Assembly: GCA_036345935.2 (NCBI GenBank)
Contig: JADWOT020000002.1
Coordinates: 19,496,342 to 19,560,341, forward strand
DNA: 64,000 nt
Direction: 5' to 3'
Origin: Taenia hydatigena
Lineage: Eukaryota > Platyhelminthes > Cestoda > Cyclophyllidea > Taeniidae
The position numbers and the translations under genes are program-made. The notes below the pieces were generated by a model that saw only the letters and a program-made list of their open reading frames with translations, was not told the origin of the DNA and ran no database searches. Positions 1 through 13,556 of this stretch are shown in pieces; positions within the stretch are counted from its first letter, which is position 1, and the number at the start of each line of letters is the position of its first letter.

Positions 1-1690
1 GGAATCAGATGTAAATGAGTTTGAATTAAGTGTCTTAAATAAAAAAGCAAGCCTGTGTTGGGCACAATTAGTCCTCACTTAAACAATGGCAAACAACAAC
101 GGCGACTCATTATTGGCACGAACGCAGTTGAGAAGAGCTGCTAGCCTTAGCGAAATCGAAATGTACAAAGAATTAGGGCGTCTTTACTGGTTCCAGCAGC
201 GATGATAATAACGAAGTATTTGTGTTACTGCAAGGAGCAGCATCAGCGGTAGTATTGGCGGCAGAAGGGAGAGGAGGGTAGGGTAGGCGAGGGTCTTGTG
301 TACAAGCGGGAGAGTACTTTCAACCACCTCTTCCAAACATCCTGTGACTTTGACGACACCGGGCAGAGCACGGGCCGGTGGGAATGTGGGTGGGTGGGTG
401 GATGAGCCGCTAAACTGCGCCTCAAGACTGCCCATTAAAGCCATAGATCGGTGTGGGAGGATCGCCGGCACTACCACCTCTGCCACCACACCTCCACCGC
501 CGGTACGGGCGAAAAACTGGTCCGAGCATTCATCTCAACGTGTCCACGGGGCCACTCCGTGACATATTGTTGCCACCTGGCTTGCTGTAAGTGCAAACGA
601 GACCACTGCCATCAATTCAAACACATTACCATTTTCCCACCCACTTTCACATCATTCCAACACCAATAGGAGAGGATTATTCCAAGCAAATGTATACCCT
701 CACCACTACCTTCGGTAAGTCGGCATAAACGAGCGCCAAATACTAGTTTATGAACGAAATTTCCATCCCACCCCCTTTGCATAGTTTTGGCCATTATATC
801 TGCAACTAACCAAGTTGAGAGAATCGAGGCGAAAGCGCCGCAGATGAAAAATAAAACTCCCTGACGGTCACATTATGAGGCTTTTGCGTTCACTTTACCA
901 AAGTTACAAGTCTTCATCAAATTGGACCGCATTAATCAACTCATTCTTACTAAAATAACGAACCACTCGAAAACAGCCAAAACAATCCTACTTAATAGCA
1001 AGAAGTATTTTGTGGCAAAAAAATCAACGCGATTAGGCAGTGCAAATAATAAACATAAAGTCTTCACAGCAACTGCAGCTATTCCGGAAACGGTTGCCCT
1101 AACATAAACTGATAAAGAAGGCAAAGATATACATTTATACGTATACATACAATAGGTATTTAGTCACAAAAGAGCAGCAAGCAAGTAATTGCCAGGCAAT
1201 TGGTAAGGTTATAACTCCTCTCCACAAAATCACTCCTCATTAATCAAATTCCAACGTCATTCAAAAATAACAAACAGCCTCACAAATGTCAAAACAGTCG
1301 TAATTTATCGCTATACAGCAAAAAGCGCACGTAAGGAGACCCTACCTTTGAAAAGAAACCGTCTTAATAGTCGCATTAAGGGGCCTTTACATTCACTCCA
1401 GCAAGTATGTGTATGAAGAAAGCAAATCACCATTTAGGAAACTAAAAACAACTAGCCAACCAAAAATAGTAAAAGTGTTATAGACTTACTAGATTTCCAA
1501 CCTTCGACAGAAGATAAAAGCTCATTCGTCCAAAACAATGGTCCCCAAAAACGCACAGAGCTTACACAAGCCGCGCACACACTTGACTAATCACTCTAAG
1601 GTTCGTTCGGTAAAACAAACAAACTTTCGATTTTTATGTTTTTTTTTGACATGACAGTAATTATTATTAGTACTAACAATTTCGACTTAC
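1..1690 (-). repeat. Dispersed repeat R1, copy 1 (truncated by window start)
   Basis: The reverse complement of this block matches two separated segments, 18745-19588 and 22281-23127, over nearly its whole length, with scattered substitutions and small indels. The first base of the window already lies inside the match (it pairs with about 23127), so the left end cannot be seen. Copy 1 is contiguous where copy 2 is interrupted, so copy 1 shows the uninterrupted arrangement. No reverse transcriptase, transposase or other recognisable domain is encoded. The open frames inside are short and I treat them as chance. The family is unidentified. Confidence 0.8.
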
Positions 1691-3329
1691 ACGTATAATT
1701 TAAGTAACGCGTGTATGGATAAGACAATCTACGGAGTCATTCTTACATGACCTGAGCGAATCAGTTTGCCCTAAGTCCTCGTAGCCTGCATTCACATGTC
1801 TCCAGATCGTACCACAATGCAGCGCTGCGTATTTACTTTAGGATTAATTGGGCTAAAAGTCAACCACACACAGATGTTGAAGCTTAGTCCTTTTGATAAA
1901 GTTTCCCATTAGCCTTGACTATGCAAAATTTAGACCTAAGAGAAAACAAGTGTTAATCTTATAACTGGTGCCCTTGACTTCACTTTCGTCCTGACAAGTT
2001 TGACCACGTGAAAAAGCATTTTATGTCATTTCCGCTTTGATATTTCTATCATAAAACTGTGTCACAGTGTACACCAATTAACCTCACTTTGCTCATAGAC
2101 CAATGTTGGCAACTAAAAAAAAGTGTTTCAACGCTACGTTAACCAAGTGGCTGAAAGGCCAGTAGACCAACACAACCTCGAGCGAAGGTAAAAGGCACAA
2201 AGGATTGCAGGTGCACCAACGGATGTCATCGAGGTACGTTCGACAAACAGATCTCCTACCATTTACTTAGTCTTACTTGGCCATTTCTTCCAGCACATCA
2301 ATTAACTTTACACAGCTGCCCAATTGTGGCACTGGCTACTACGTCTACTTAACGGTACCGCGTGCTCAAATGACAACACAACAGCATTTAGAGCCGCCCC
2401 AAAGAGGTGATGGGGTTACGAGGCAATCAAGCAGCATGCAGCCTTCCCTTCTCCTTCTTTCTCACATTTACCTACCCAACCGCTTACCAGTTATGTAATC
2501 TGCATCTTATGAAGCCATTTGCAGGACTAAGTGGCAGCATTCTCCTTTCTTAAACATTCACTCTGCGTCCAACAGAAGCGCATCATCCGTCTATTCAGTA
2601 GATAGTGCAAGTTGAATTACTCTCGCTGGTAAAAGAAACCCATTAGACAGGCACAAGATGCTAAGCCACCCAAAACCCGGCATGCACAAATTCTTCCCTC
2701 ACATTTCAACATCTCCCTCACCCTTGCAAATGCGCGCTATGTGTGGATGATTTGTAAATTAGCCCACTCTCTTCTCAGCTAGGTGATTTTCAGCGCAATG
2801 GCCACTTTTGAGAGTCTGCCTACCTATGACTTTGCACAAAAATAAACTGAGCTTTTGCAGACTTGGGATGCTTTGAGAAGCACCACCAGGTTGATTGCAA
2901 TGGCCCAACTAGTGCAGTCGTTCATTAGGCGAATGGGAAAAACAGTGTCAGTTTGGATTAATGAGCGACTTATGATGTGAAAAAATTCCTAATTTCTTTT
3001 GCTTAAAGTAAATAAAGTATTAAGAGCTGATGGAGATCATGAATAAATTATCCAAAATCGAAGAATAATTTTGTAGGCCGAGTTTGTGTCAACAAGTCTA
3101 TTGCTCTGGTTTGGCAAAGAATCGAAGAAACCACTGGAAAACTTTTGAAGTGAATGAATGCGAGAGGAAGTTAGTTAAATCGTGGCTAACTAAGGTGGCT
3201 CACCATAAGGACACTTTCGAGCGTTACTTTGCATAATTTAAGTAGGTATCAAGGATCCACCAGATAAACAACTTTTTGCAGGTATTACAAGCATTTCTGA
3301 AACAAGTATTTTCGAATAAATTAGGACCA
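1691..3329. other. No gene seen
   Basis: About 1.6 kb without a convincing exon, RNA gene or repeat partner in this window. The longest open frame (2277-2498, +) starts at a TTG codon and resembles no protein I know. Confidence 0.5.
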
Positions 3330-4660
3330 CGGGCAGTGTCACCTCAGGAGCAGTTTTCGAAAGCCATCTCCAATCCTTCTGTTAAGGTCGCCACGGATCA
3401 ACCCAACCACAGCATATGCACTTCTTCCATCACGTCAAGGTTTGCTGTTAAGAAGCAAGGATCATTTTGGCTCTCTAATCCAAGCGTCGCATTTAATCAC
3501 GGTTAAAGCACACAATTGAATATCAGTTGGCACAGGCTTACTCACCACTTGTGCATTGCAGCCAATCTCTCGGTTCCTTCAAGGTCACCTGATACCTTCC
3601 GGCGCACGCCACGTTTACATTCATTCATTCACACACACATCTCGTGGTAAACGCACACAGCACTTTGCTGCGGTAATACAACACCTCGGTCTTGGAAAAT
3701 CCACACACCAAGAGACGATTCTCTCGGAGACGAGATTATGTGCCAGTAGATACAATCGGGTGGCATTTACTGCAGACATTGTAAGTCAACCTGTATAGGC
3801 ATATTTGATGACAGCCTCATCAATACTGAAAGCGGGTTAATGAAGGAAGTGACATGCACTTACTCTGTTGAAAACTATTTCCACTGTGTTGCCGTTCTAT
3901 CCTGTTTAGTGGTCAGTGCCTTTAGACAAATTTTCCATCCTTTGTCTAAACGTAAGACCATAAAACTTATGCTCGTCAGCTCGCAGTAATTCGTGGGTCG
4001 ATGAGCTTGTCCTGTTCACGGAAGTCGTCGAATATGTGAATGAGAATTAATTCTGTCTTATCATCCGAATGCACCACCGTCTCCATTTGCCGCTAAGGCA
4101 TCGTGTTGTATTAGCGCGGCAGTGTTGTTTGTGTTTAACACGTGATGTGTGTGCGAATGAGTGAATGAATGCAAACGTGGCGCGCGTCGAGGGGCCTCAG
4201 GTGACCTTGAAGGAACCGAGAGGTTGGCTGCAATGCACAAGTGGTGAGTAATCCTGTGCTAACTGATATTCAACTGTGTGCTTTAACTGTGATTAAATGT
4301 GACACTTGGATTTGCCTTCCAACTCCTCGACTTATTTACGCGGGCACTGATATCTGCGCTTTTGTGCTTAAACTAGCCGGCATGGACTGCAGGCCTTGTT
4401 GATGTTCTCCAGAGCTTCTGCACTTGGGTAGTACGCACTCTGTCCTCTCAGCAAGCCCACCTTCGGCTTTAGCAAAGGCTCGCAAAGTGTAGTGGTGGCT
4501 GCAAAAAACGATTGCGATCCCAAATAATCCTCGCTTCTTAATGGCAAGCCTTGACGTGATTGAAAAAGGACATATGCTGTGGTTGGGACGATCCCTGGCG
4601 ACCTTAACAAAAGGATTTTAAACGGCCTTTTGAAACTGCTCCTGAGGTGACACTACCTGT
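3330..4660. repeat. Imperfect inverted repeat, arms about 3330-3695 and 4115-4660
   Basis: The reverse complement of 4115-4660 matches 3330-3695, sharing long runs around 3540-3600 / 4195-4250 and 3335-3480 / 4480-4650. The right arm carries about 180 nt (roughly 4310-4490) with no counterpart on the left, so one arm has suffered a deletion or the other an insertion. The roughly 420-nt centre is unmatched. In one frame both arms encode a related peptide with mostly conservative differences (a PNHSIC motif followed by SITSR in both), but the right copy has a stop upstream of it. A duplicated, decayed exon is possible and unproven. Confidence 0.75.
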
Positions 4661-7600
4661 CGTCGTGAATCATCCAAGAATGCATGCTGCGGAGATGTTT
4701 ACGGTGCTTACAAAAAGGCGTTCATTGTATGTACTCGTGGTAGAGACCTAAGTTATGAAAACTAACGATTAAATGTACCTCTATGTGGCATTATTCACTT
4801 TAATCATGGTTTAATCAAACTTCGCTAATGCGAACTTTTTTATCCTTCTCTCCCTATTCACCCACCTCAAATGTCCCCATGTGATTTTCTATGAAATATT
4901 TGTAAATGGTTGCTTTGAATTGTCCATCTTCTTGCCTTAAGCAAGCGAACTCTTTGTCGACCCAGAGAAATGGACATGCTGGTTCACAAGCAACCTCCAA
5001 ATGCACCCAGCAGATTCGCGCGACTTATTCCTCCTCTTTATTAACAGTCAATGCTTTAGTTAATTGGAGATAAAGGTATTAGAAATGCATTTCTCTCGTA
5101 AAATCGCAAATAAGTTTATGCTGACACTGTTTTTGATTTGCCTTTGCTTTCAAATTGTCAATGCTTCCAAAACCATTCCAAGTCTGCGGTCGCTTAGGCG
5201 ATTTTCGCGCAAACTCATGGGCACATAGCTTCTCTAAGATGATTGTAGTGCTAAAAGTCATCCGGGTGATAAGTGACTGCGCTTCCTGGTGATGCATGCC
5301 CTTAAATAATGCCATCCAACCGTCAGAGTAGTGCTGTGGCTACCTGCAAAGCGAGAGGATGACGTGAGCCAACTATCGGTGCACTTAGAGACAGTAATCA
5401 AAGTAGAGGTGCGAAACTTCTCCAAGTGACATCTGATGTACTGGTGGCATTTACCAGTGGAATAACTTCTAAGTTTCTGTGTGTAAGTCTTATCCCTTGG
5501 CGCTAGCTTTATTAGAACATCACACAACTCAGCTGTTCAATTGAACTGATTCACTTTTACTTGGTGTTTCAAAGTGAACAATAATGCTGGCATAATCTTG
5601 ACTGATGAGCGATTTTATGGCATCTAGTTCAAGAAGACACCTTCCAACGTGCTATCTTTGTTTTCAAGATCAAATTGAGTTGCAAAAATGCAAGTTGACG
5701 GATGTGTGAAGTGTTTTTAACCATTGGCACACTTACATCAATGTCCTGAGGCCCTAGGGGCTTTATTCCACGTCTGCTTCGTAATCAACTCTGAAGTCCA
5801 TAGAAGAGGTTAAGTAAAGAGAAGCATGACGCAGAATCGTAAAGCATAACTAGCTTTCTATAACTTCATCAAATAGACATTTTAACTAACATTTATTCGA
5901 GGAATGCATGAACTTGGTGGGATCGTCTGCACCAATATTTCGATCAGATTTCAACTCCTTGTTTCGGAAGCACTAGCACTTATGCGGCCTTGCAACCATG
6001 TCAGTGACCCCATGCGGCTCTTCTCTTCGTTCCGAATGCATGTTTCATCCCCTTATTATGGCAGCTAAAAATCAACTGAACTCTAAAGGATGAGAAAATT
6101 AGTGATGGTCCCTTATAGAAGGCCTGGAATCTACTTCTACCATCGAAAACCACTCCAGTGACTTGTAGAATTGTCATTAAAACTAAAGCAATCGAAGGAG
6201 CCGTGTCAACTTTAATGGATTCATGATTCCATCTCTCATCATTGTTAACTACATCTTTGAATGAAGAGCAGTAATGAGATTACTCCCTCACAGATTTTCA
6301 CAAAGCAGAGACTATCTGAGTGCTGGCATTGAAGTGTATTAGCTTCGCACCGAGGTGAGTCACACCATCAACTCTGCAGTTGATAAGTGGCAGTCACAAA
6401 ACTTTCAGTGGAGTGCCACTGACAGCTTTCAAAATCGTATTTTTTGACGCGCAACCTAATTTCGCTCCGCTTCTCTCCAGTCGCCGCAGCTATTCAACCA
6501 TTTTACTGATGGTATTGATAGATGTCATTTTTGCGATCTGTGAAGTACATGGTCACGTGTTAAGCCTTCGTGATTAAATGCCATATCGTTAGCCTTGCTT
6601 GGCCATAATGTTCTATTCAGTGCATTTCAACATGGAGAAAACCTTTGTCTAGACTGATGTACTAATTTTTACAAGAGGAAGCTCCATCATCAGTGCCGAT
6701 TTGCTACGCGATTTAGAGGAAAAGCTACTGCCCTAAGAGTGAATTGACGTAAAGATGCTACTGACTTGTATCAAGTAGCACCTGTGTGAGCCACTTACTG
6801 CTACACGATCGATGCAGCTCACCCATCCAGCGCAAATATGCAGAAAATTGCCCAACTTCCTTCACTGTGTCCAAAATGTGCAAGAGTAGTAGAATCTGCA
6901 ACCGTCCAGTTCGTCTCCACATTGCGGTCAACAGCTCCTTCATCAAACTGTAAAAGTTTAAAGAAAGAGACGCAAAAATTGACTGCGACTTGATTACTGC
7001 CATTGGTAAGAGATTCACCATATCAGGACAGCACGAAATCGAAACTCGTTTGCACCTTAGGCGTCATGAGCTGCATTGAACACAGTAGCCGCAAATACCA
7101 ACCGCTCTTTGTCTATGTAGTTCATTCAAACAACCGTCTTGTGAAAAGTGATTTTGAATTGTAGGAATCGCTGTGTCCGTAAAAGCTTATAGCCAATAAA
7201 ACGCCTAAAATTGGATGAAGTATTTGCAATTAGTGTTGACACAAATGTGTTACATCGTTCGAAGCCAGGGAACTCGTGTCAAATGTTTGTAACAATATTT
7301 TGAGATAGTTTTGGTGACATGCAAAAGCTTCTGGGATGCATATTTTGCAGTATTTCTTCGATGAGCTAAACATGAGACCGACGAAACGTTCATATAATAA
7401 AGCAGGAATAATAGGGAAATTGGGTTACCTCAAGTGAATTCCTTGAAGTCAAGACTAAGAACGGCATAATGCTCGGATAAAATGAACATATTGGGCAAAG
7501 AGAAAAGACCGCAGCCAGCTCTTCCAGCGGAACTGAGAGTCAAATAAGTAACTAATGCAGCATATGAGAATCGCCTAAAAGTATAATCCGCCAACAAGTA

Positions 7601-9090
7601 ATAGCATCAGCTAATTTTGCACCGATTTGGATGCTGGATGCTAACAAATGAAGCAATTGAAGTGAGCACAACTTGGTACAAGCTGCCAGGAGAGTAAAAA
7701 GGAGGGTAGGTGCTTCAGCAATCATCAAGGCCAGCATTTGGCGGGCAATGCCAGCCGTTTGAATACCACCTTGGCATTCATCAGTGATTTGATACAAATT
7801 GGGGTGCATTTGGAGGCTCGCCTTCACAATCACAATGGCTACAAGACGAGGCTAAATTAGCAAACAGCTTCTCTCTGGAGATTTGAAATACAGCTGATTG
7901 ACTACTTTGCCACAGAATACAACAGCAACAACACCATTACTTCAACAAACGGTTTCGAACTGAAAATGAAACATGGTAACAGTTAAGCATTGCTGAGTGA
8001 CCACTGACAGCCAGCCATGGCAATGACTATCAGAGAATGCAATGCACAAATCCTCATAGTAGGCTAGCACTAGCAGTTCTGTCTCCGGCAGAGCATAACA
8101 TACGAATGCAAAGTTGCTATTCTTGGAAAATGAAAAGTTGTCCAATTTCCTTCCGCAAGTCGCATTCACTAAGAAAACGGAACGTCAGCGCACCGTAATG
8201 CACACAAACGTGCACGCTACAATTGACGAATAGGTTTCATTACAAAACAAGCAAACAGTGTGATGTGAAACACACATTCGACTGCAAAACTGAAAAAACC
8301 CGAATTCACGGAAAGGACCTAGACAAGACCTGACTTTGAGACACTCATCATCATTTTATATTTTAACGTCAACACAACCACAGCCACAATTCATCATCCT
8401 TTTCCATCAAGATGATAAGCTTGCCTATCGGTTCACCCCCATTCTCGCACACATCTCGTTTGCTCAGCATGCGCCCGTACCATCACCTCATGCCTGTGCC
8501 ACAGCAGTGACACCCACCACACCGCCACGCCGTCAACCACACCGCTATCGTAATGCCGAGGTCCACATTGCAGGACCAAGGACTGAATAAATGTCTTCCA
8601 AGGGTGACCCGAAAGTCTCTTACTGCCTACCATTTCACAGACTCGTCAAGGTCTGCTCCACCACTGTACTAAGGACAAAAAGCAAATATCGTAGAACCCG
8701 ATGCATGAATGTATAACGCAGCGATAAAGAAGGGCAAGCAAGCAAAAAACTTGGAATTATCCCAACACCGCCACCGTTTAGGTTAACCGTGTGAATAGCT
8801 GTTACGCTAACAACTGTACACCGTTATGGCTCATCTTTAGAATACACAAATTTTGTAAAACAGTTTGCCTGCTTTTTATTTGCAATTAAAAACGCAGTTG
8901 TATACGAAAGTGAAAAAGAAAGTAGCAGATATATATTTATGAATACACTTCTTGCAAAACATTAAATAGTTAGAACGGCAAATATATGTATTTAAAAGGT
9001 AAAAACGAAAACATAAGTTGATCTGTAAGGCAATTGAAGAGCCTCAAGACTCCTTTAAACGCAAAAGGAGGCAAAAATGCTGGGACAGAA
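4661..9090. other. No gene seen
   Basis: About 4.4 kb in which I see only short open frames of under 95 codons with no recognisable domain and no paired splice signals that build a longer frame. No repeat partner was found elsewhere in the window. Confidence 0.45.
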
Positions 9091-9124
9091 TACATATATA
9101 TATGTGTATATATATATATATATC
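9091..9124. repeat. TA-rich microsatellite
   Basis: A run of alternating T and A with a short GTG interruption. It lies immediately before the left boundary of the diverged repeat unit at 9131, so it may mark the breakpoint of that duplication. Confidence 0.9.
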
Positions 9125-10369
9125 TACATAGCATTGTCAGCAACACAACTCAGTTTGAAACATCCACATCATTTTAAATCCTTCTACCTCAGACAGAACA
9201 TTTAATCTCTGCACTCGAAACTCTTAATGTGCCTACGCTTCTCTGTTTGTTAGCTCTAACTTTGATGATCGTCAAGAGCTGTGCAGTGTCACTGTTGCTT
9301 CAGAGCTTGATATTAGAAATCACTGGGCCCGACTCCTAATTGTCGACTTCAGCACGAAAGCACAGTGTGCGAGGGTGGGTGACATCTGCATCTGAAAGGA
9401 CTCTTCAAATAAGGTGAAATGTGTGGAGAACTTGTAACTCTTCTTCTCACGCCCCATCCACCCACCTTCGCATGTGGCTGTCATTTGTCACATTTCTCAC
9501 GGTGATCAATGTGCATTTATAATTAACAGCACTATTTCGAACGCTCAAGGGCTATGCTCTTTGCACTCACTCAATCAATCGTTAATCTCATCAGCACGAT
9601 GTGTGAAAGATGAATGCTCTCTCACACTTATTTTTCTCTAGATTGCAGTTCAACTTCGCCCATTGTGCTACGCTCGAATAATCCTGTGTGTTTTATTACA
9701 CCCTCCTCCATACATTAAAAAGACTAGGCTGCATATAAAGAGGAAGAACAGGAAGTAAATGGCACAAGATCAATATAATGGGGAATAAAGACGGCTTTAT
9801 TGTTGGGAAGGCTGCATGTCAGAGAAGATACCTGTTGCCAGAGGAAGCGATTATGCGTGTAAACCAGATGTCTTCAATGAAAGTAGTTCTACGCGAATCC
9901 AACGCAAACAGATTCAGGGAGCATTCACTGCTTGGCAGCAAATGGACGGAATTAGTAGCAGCCATTAACTAACATTCATTCCAATACAGCGGGTTATAAC
10001 CGTGAGAGTCATCGTCGGATGTGTTTGGGCAACCAATATTACTGACGCGGATAACACATGATAAGTAGCGTTCAATGGACTCTCACATCATTTTGATATT
10101 CATCCAAACGGAGGATGTGGATTCCAAGTAGACCTGCGTATAGTTGAGTACCAAATATGCTAAGGAGGTGTGAGGACCATCATAACAACTGTTCCATAAA
10201 TTTGGCTTCTATAAGCATCTAAATCGTGCGCGTGTCTAAGCATGGACTACTACCTCATACATGAGAAACACAGCGTTGATAGTTGCAGCATTTGGCGTTT
10301 AATTAATTAAAATCTATTAGCTGCGGGATACACTGGGTAGTCTTTTCAAATACTTTCGGCGTCCACTCG

Positions 10370-10375
10370 TTTATT
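10370..10375 (-). promoter_or_regulatory. Candidate poly(A) signal AATAAA of the truncated membrane-protein copy
   Basis: AATAAA on the minus strand about 150 nt downstream of the stop codon at 10526. The same hexamer is kept at the same place in the two palindrome copies (47804-47809 and 49405-49410). Confidence 0.35.
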
Positions 10376-10525
10376 CCTTCCTCACATTTATCCAGCATGC
10401 CCTTTTCGTAAATCGAATAGAGACACAACTCCATTTGAAACAATAATGATTTACTTTAAAACAAATAGAGCAGTGTTATAAAGAGGAAAGGATGGGGAGA
10501 GGATATAGGTAAATGGCAGGCATTA

Positions 10526-10930
10526 CTAGTCCTCACTGTGGCCATAACTGAGTTTGGTGATGGCAATCGCCAAGGCCATTCCCGCACACACACCACCAAT
10601 TACGTGGTTCCACAGACGCATCGTGAGGTGGCTGTAGTAGTAGAAGATGGCGAACACATCCACAATCGCCACAAGGCACACCAACACTTTGACGCTCACA
10701 CGCAGTCTGCGTGAAGAGGTGGAGTCAGGGTCGGTACACGCGGCTACGTTATGCAGGATAGCGGCAATGAGGGAGAGTGGAAGGGCCGCTGAGAGACAAC
10801 CCATCACCACAACCATGACATATGACTCGAGGCAGAACTGTGAGGTGAGTCGTCCGCATATCCATCCATCGTTGAGGAAGGCGACGATGTTGAGCAAAGC
10901 AACACCGTAGAGTACAACTGCTTCTCCTTG
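10526..10930 (-). pseudogene. 5'-truncated copy of small four-helix membrane protein gene
   Basis: The frame encodes residues closely matching the C-terminal 130 or so residues of the proteins at 47960 and 48838, from GEAVVLYGV to the same C-terminal KLSYGHSED. Differences are mostly conservative (Ile/Val, Ala/Val, Met/Val). The matching N-terminal part and its ATG are missing. At 10930 the homology stops and the frame runs on into an ATC-repeat (poly-isoleucine) and a different block, with a stop further up and no ATG. It is therefore probably a non-functional or rearranged copy. An unseen upstream exon could rescue it. The family is not one I recognise. Confidence 0.7.
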
Positions 10931-11166
10931 GCCAGCAAGGAGGTTAATGGTGATGATGATGATGATGATGATGATGTGCGTATTGGCAACTACGCCGGAA
11001 CCGCAGCGCTCAACATGAGCAATGCGTTGAAATCAACATCTACTTGTTACAAAATTCTAAGAGCAGCAGTATGAAGGTGCTGTAGATTTGCGCAACGCGC
11101 ATTGATAAAAGTACGCATTCGAACTTGTCGCAAGGAACCACAAGCACGAGCTCACCTCATGCTATG
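10931..11166. repeat. Block B, copy 1
   Basis: Direct homologue of 51035-51266. In this copy it abuts the truncated membrane-protein gene. At the other site it abuts the outer end of the right palindrome arm. It contains a TGA/ATC trinucleotide run (10951-10976) that is not expanded in the other copy. On the minus strand both copies share a short open stretch beginning VDV and containing ALL, which suggests a former exon. Copy 1 has a stop after about 18 codons. Confidence 0.75.
10951..10976. repeat. (TGA)n trinucleotide microsatellite
   Basis: About nine TGA units inside block B, close to the junction with the truncated gene. Read on the minus strand in the gene frame it would be a run of isoleucines. 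Confidence 0.9.
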
Positions 11167-12800
11167 CATGCTATACACGATTGCTTCAAATTCATGTCTC
11201 AAGCAAGCGCAGTGAACCTTGGCTCTAAATGCAGTTAGTGGTACCCAGCCTTGTTCACTTATTCGGACAAAGGACTGGACAATTGTGTAATTATAAATAT
11301 GCATAAAATGTGCTCATTGCAAATAGGCCATGTGTTTATGAAATAACTACAAATGTAAATGTGAATCGCTCCCGCAAATCGAGATTTAGATTTTATATAA
11401 GCAAGCATGGATGCACCATTATTTTTACAAATGCTAAGCGATTCTCATGAATAAATGGATGAATCCATTTGAATTGGGGTGAGCGACATTGGGTGAGGTT
11501 AAGCACTGGTTTACACAAGCGCTCGGGCATTTTCATTGGCATTGCTAAGTTCGACTATATAGGCATAATAATGCAGGTCCGCAACGAAGTGGGGCATCAG
11601 CACGCAAAATTGAGCACAGTAATGGGATAAATCCCACATTAAACACTTATGAATGCATAGATGTGTGTGGGCTTAACTGTGGCATCAAGTGCTTTTGGAA
11701 TATGAGGTTTATGCATTTTTGTTTAAATTTCCAAATTTTAATTGGAAATGCAATGCGCCAATACCTATAAGAATTCAAATTCGGGAACTATTTCGATAAG
11801 CACATGTAAGAACAATAACAGCACTTGTCCTTATTTGTAAGCGATCTAACTACGAGTTCTTGTGTTTCAGCTGTAAATAATATGGGCTATTGGATGGAGA
11901 AGGTCTTGTGGGATAGCATGAGAGTAGCACGAATCTGTGTTGGGAAGGAACACGAAATGAGGCAGTTTGATTGATCCTAATCCCATGAACAATAGCAAGT
12001 GAAGACAAGCGCTTTTCCTCCAACCAAAGTAAGTTGCATTTTGTAGAGAACGCCATCCTCCCCACCATAATGAGGTCAATTAAGCAGGTACAACCGTGGT
12101 GAATCAGTGGAGAATTTCAGTTTTGGCAAGTGCGCTCTGCACTACATTGCGCCATTCGCAGTTGGTCATTTATGTCCCTGTCCAACATCTCTACGCTCAA
12201 TTTCATTAGTTTCACATAAGCCCATATGGAGACAGGAGGTGAAATTGAAGGTGACGTTGCCATTCACAACACTGTCGCACATCTACTGCAAATGAACGAC
12301 TCTCGACACATTAGCATAAGCGGCCATTACCAACTACTCATGCGTTCGCATCTAAACCTGCCTGCCACTGCGCCTGTCTGTCTGCCTACCTACCTACCTA
12401 CATGCGTGTCTGCTGCTTCGTCTGTTCGTCGGCTGCATTCAAATCTTATCGATTGTCGATTAATTAATTGAGCAATCGATCGACATGTAGCGTTCAAACA
12501 TCACTTGCACTATTACTTACACACGCTAAGGTAGGTTTGCTGCAGCCACTTTATGTGAGTGTTGTGTTTTTATAGAAAGTGAGCATGCACGTAGTTGACA
12601 TGGGGGAGCCGAGATGGACTTCCTCCTGAGTATCCTCTTCTGAGTGTACACGTGCACGCAGATGAGCCAAGCTCGTCGACGCTGTCTACGTGGAGCACCA
12701 AGAGTTGATTCTGCTGGTAAGTGTGCAAATGAGCAGCGTCACTAACAATAACGTGTGTTCCAGAGGATGGCGAGCCGGTCGTGATTGAGGAGGTGGGTAC
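11167..12800. other. No gene seen; short CTAC run
   Basis: Only short open frames without recognisable domains. A brief tetranucleotide run (CTAC/CTGT) lies at 12377-12401. A donor-like GTAAGT at 12719 follows a 55-nt open stretch starting with ATG right after an AG at about 12659, but no consistent partner exon was found. Confidence 0.4.
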
Positions 12801-13049
12801 CGTGCTACAGTGCTTCCACACTGCAACATGAGTATGGGGCACCTTGCTGCACTGCAGTAGGTCCGCTGCTGTTTCTGTTTATTTAGTGGTTGTCAACACA
12901 TGTAAGAGCCGTTATAAGCAAGTGCAGCACAGTGAATACAGTGCAAGTTATACGTTTAATTAAAGGAACCAACCACATGGCCCTAAAGATTTCTCTGCAG
13001 CTGAAATATGGATGCCTTTGGTGTGAATTCGCAATATCGTACTTGGACG
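12801..13049 (+). repeat. Direct repeat D1, copy 1
   Basis: Aligns end to end with 14668-14922 in the same orientation, with many substitutions but few indels. Both copies begin CGTGCTACA and end TTGGACG, and then diverge completely. A long-terminal-repeat pair of a small non-autonomous element is possible, but clear TG/CA ends and a primer-binding site are not evident. Confidence 0.8.
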
Positions 13050-13501
13050 CTTTGCGTTACCGACTTTGTCTTTGTTTGCCTCTTGTTCACCTATTTCTTC
13101 CTGCTGTGCTAAATGCAAGCTGGCCATCTCGGTACTTTCTTGTTCAAAAATTGAGGGGTCTACTTCAATCCAAAATAAAGCAGTAAAGTAGGGGAGGCAA
13201 AGGATTAGAAATGGGGCTGGGTGTGGCATGGTGGGTCATTGGGCGGATGCTGGAGTGGTGGCGATGTGCTGAGTTCAAACCAACTAGCTATCCAACGAAC
13301 AACCAAGAGGGAGCTTACTTCGTCCAGTATGGAACTGTCAATCTGGTCGTCTAAAAGGACAGGTTTGAAGGGGGCAATGAGACGAATGTGCCTTCGCACT
13401 CTGATACACTCAAGTATGCACACACACTGCCTACCTGTATCCGTGCTACCCCATCTGATGCGACTCCCTAAAAGAACAAAAATAGGAGATGGGCAGTGAC
13501 A

Positions 13502-13556
<55 letters not shown>

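Larger units (their letters stand above)
9131..10930. repeat. Diverged copy of the 46.6-48.4 kb unit (direct orientation)
   Basis: This block aligns directly with 46575-48362, the left palindrome arm, and inverted with the right arm. From about 9990 onward the match is almost base for base; the part before that is more diverged. It keeps the 17-nt stretch deleted from the left arm near 47298, though with changes inside it, so it descends from the arrangement before that deletion. It ends abruptly at 10930, where sequence related to 51035-51266 takes over. It carries the 3' part of a four-helix membrane-protein gene on the minus strand. Confidence 0.9.

Noticed and set aside
5599..5640. CTGATGAG, the first box of a hammerhead ribozyme
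   Set aside because: No GAAA box and closing stems follow at suitable spacing.
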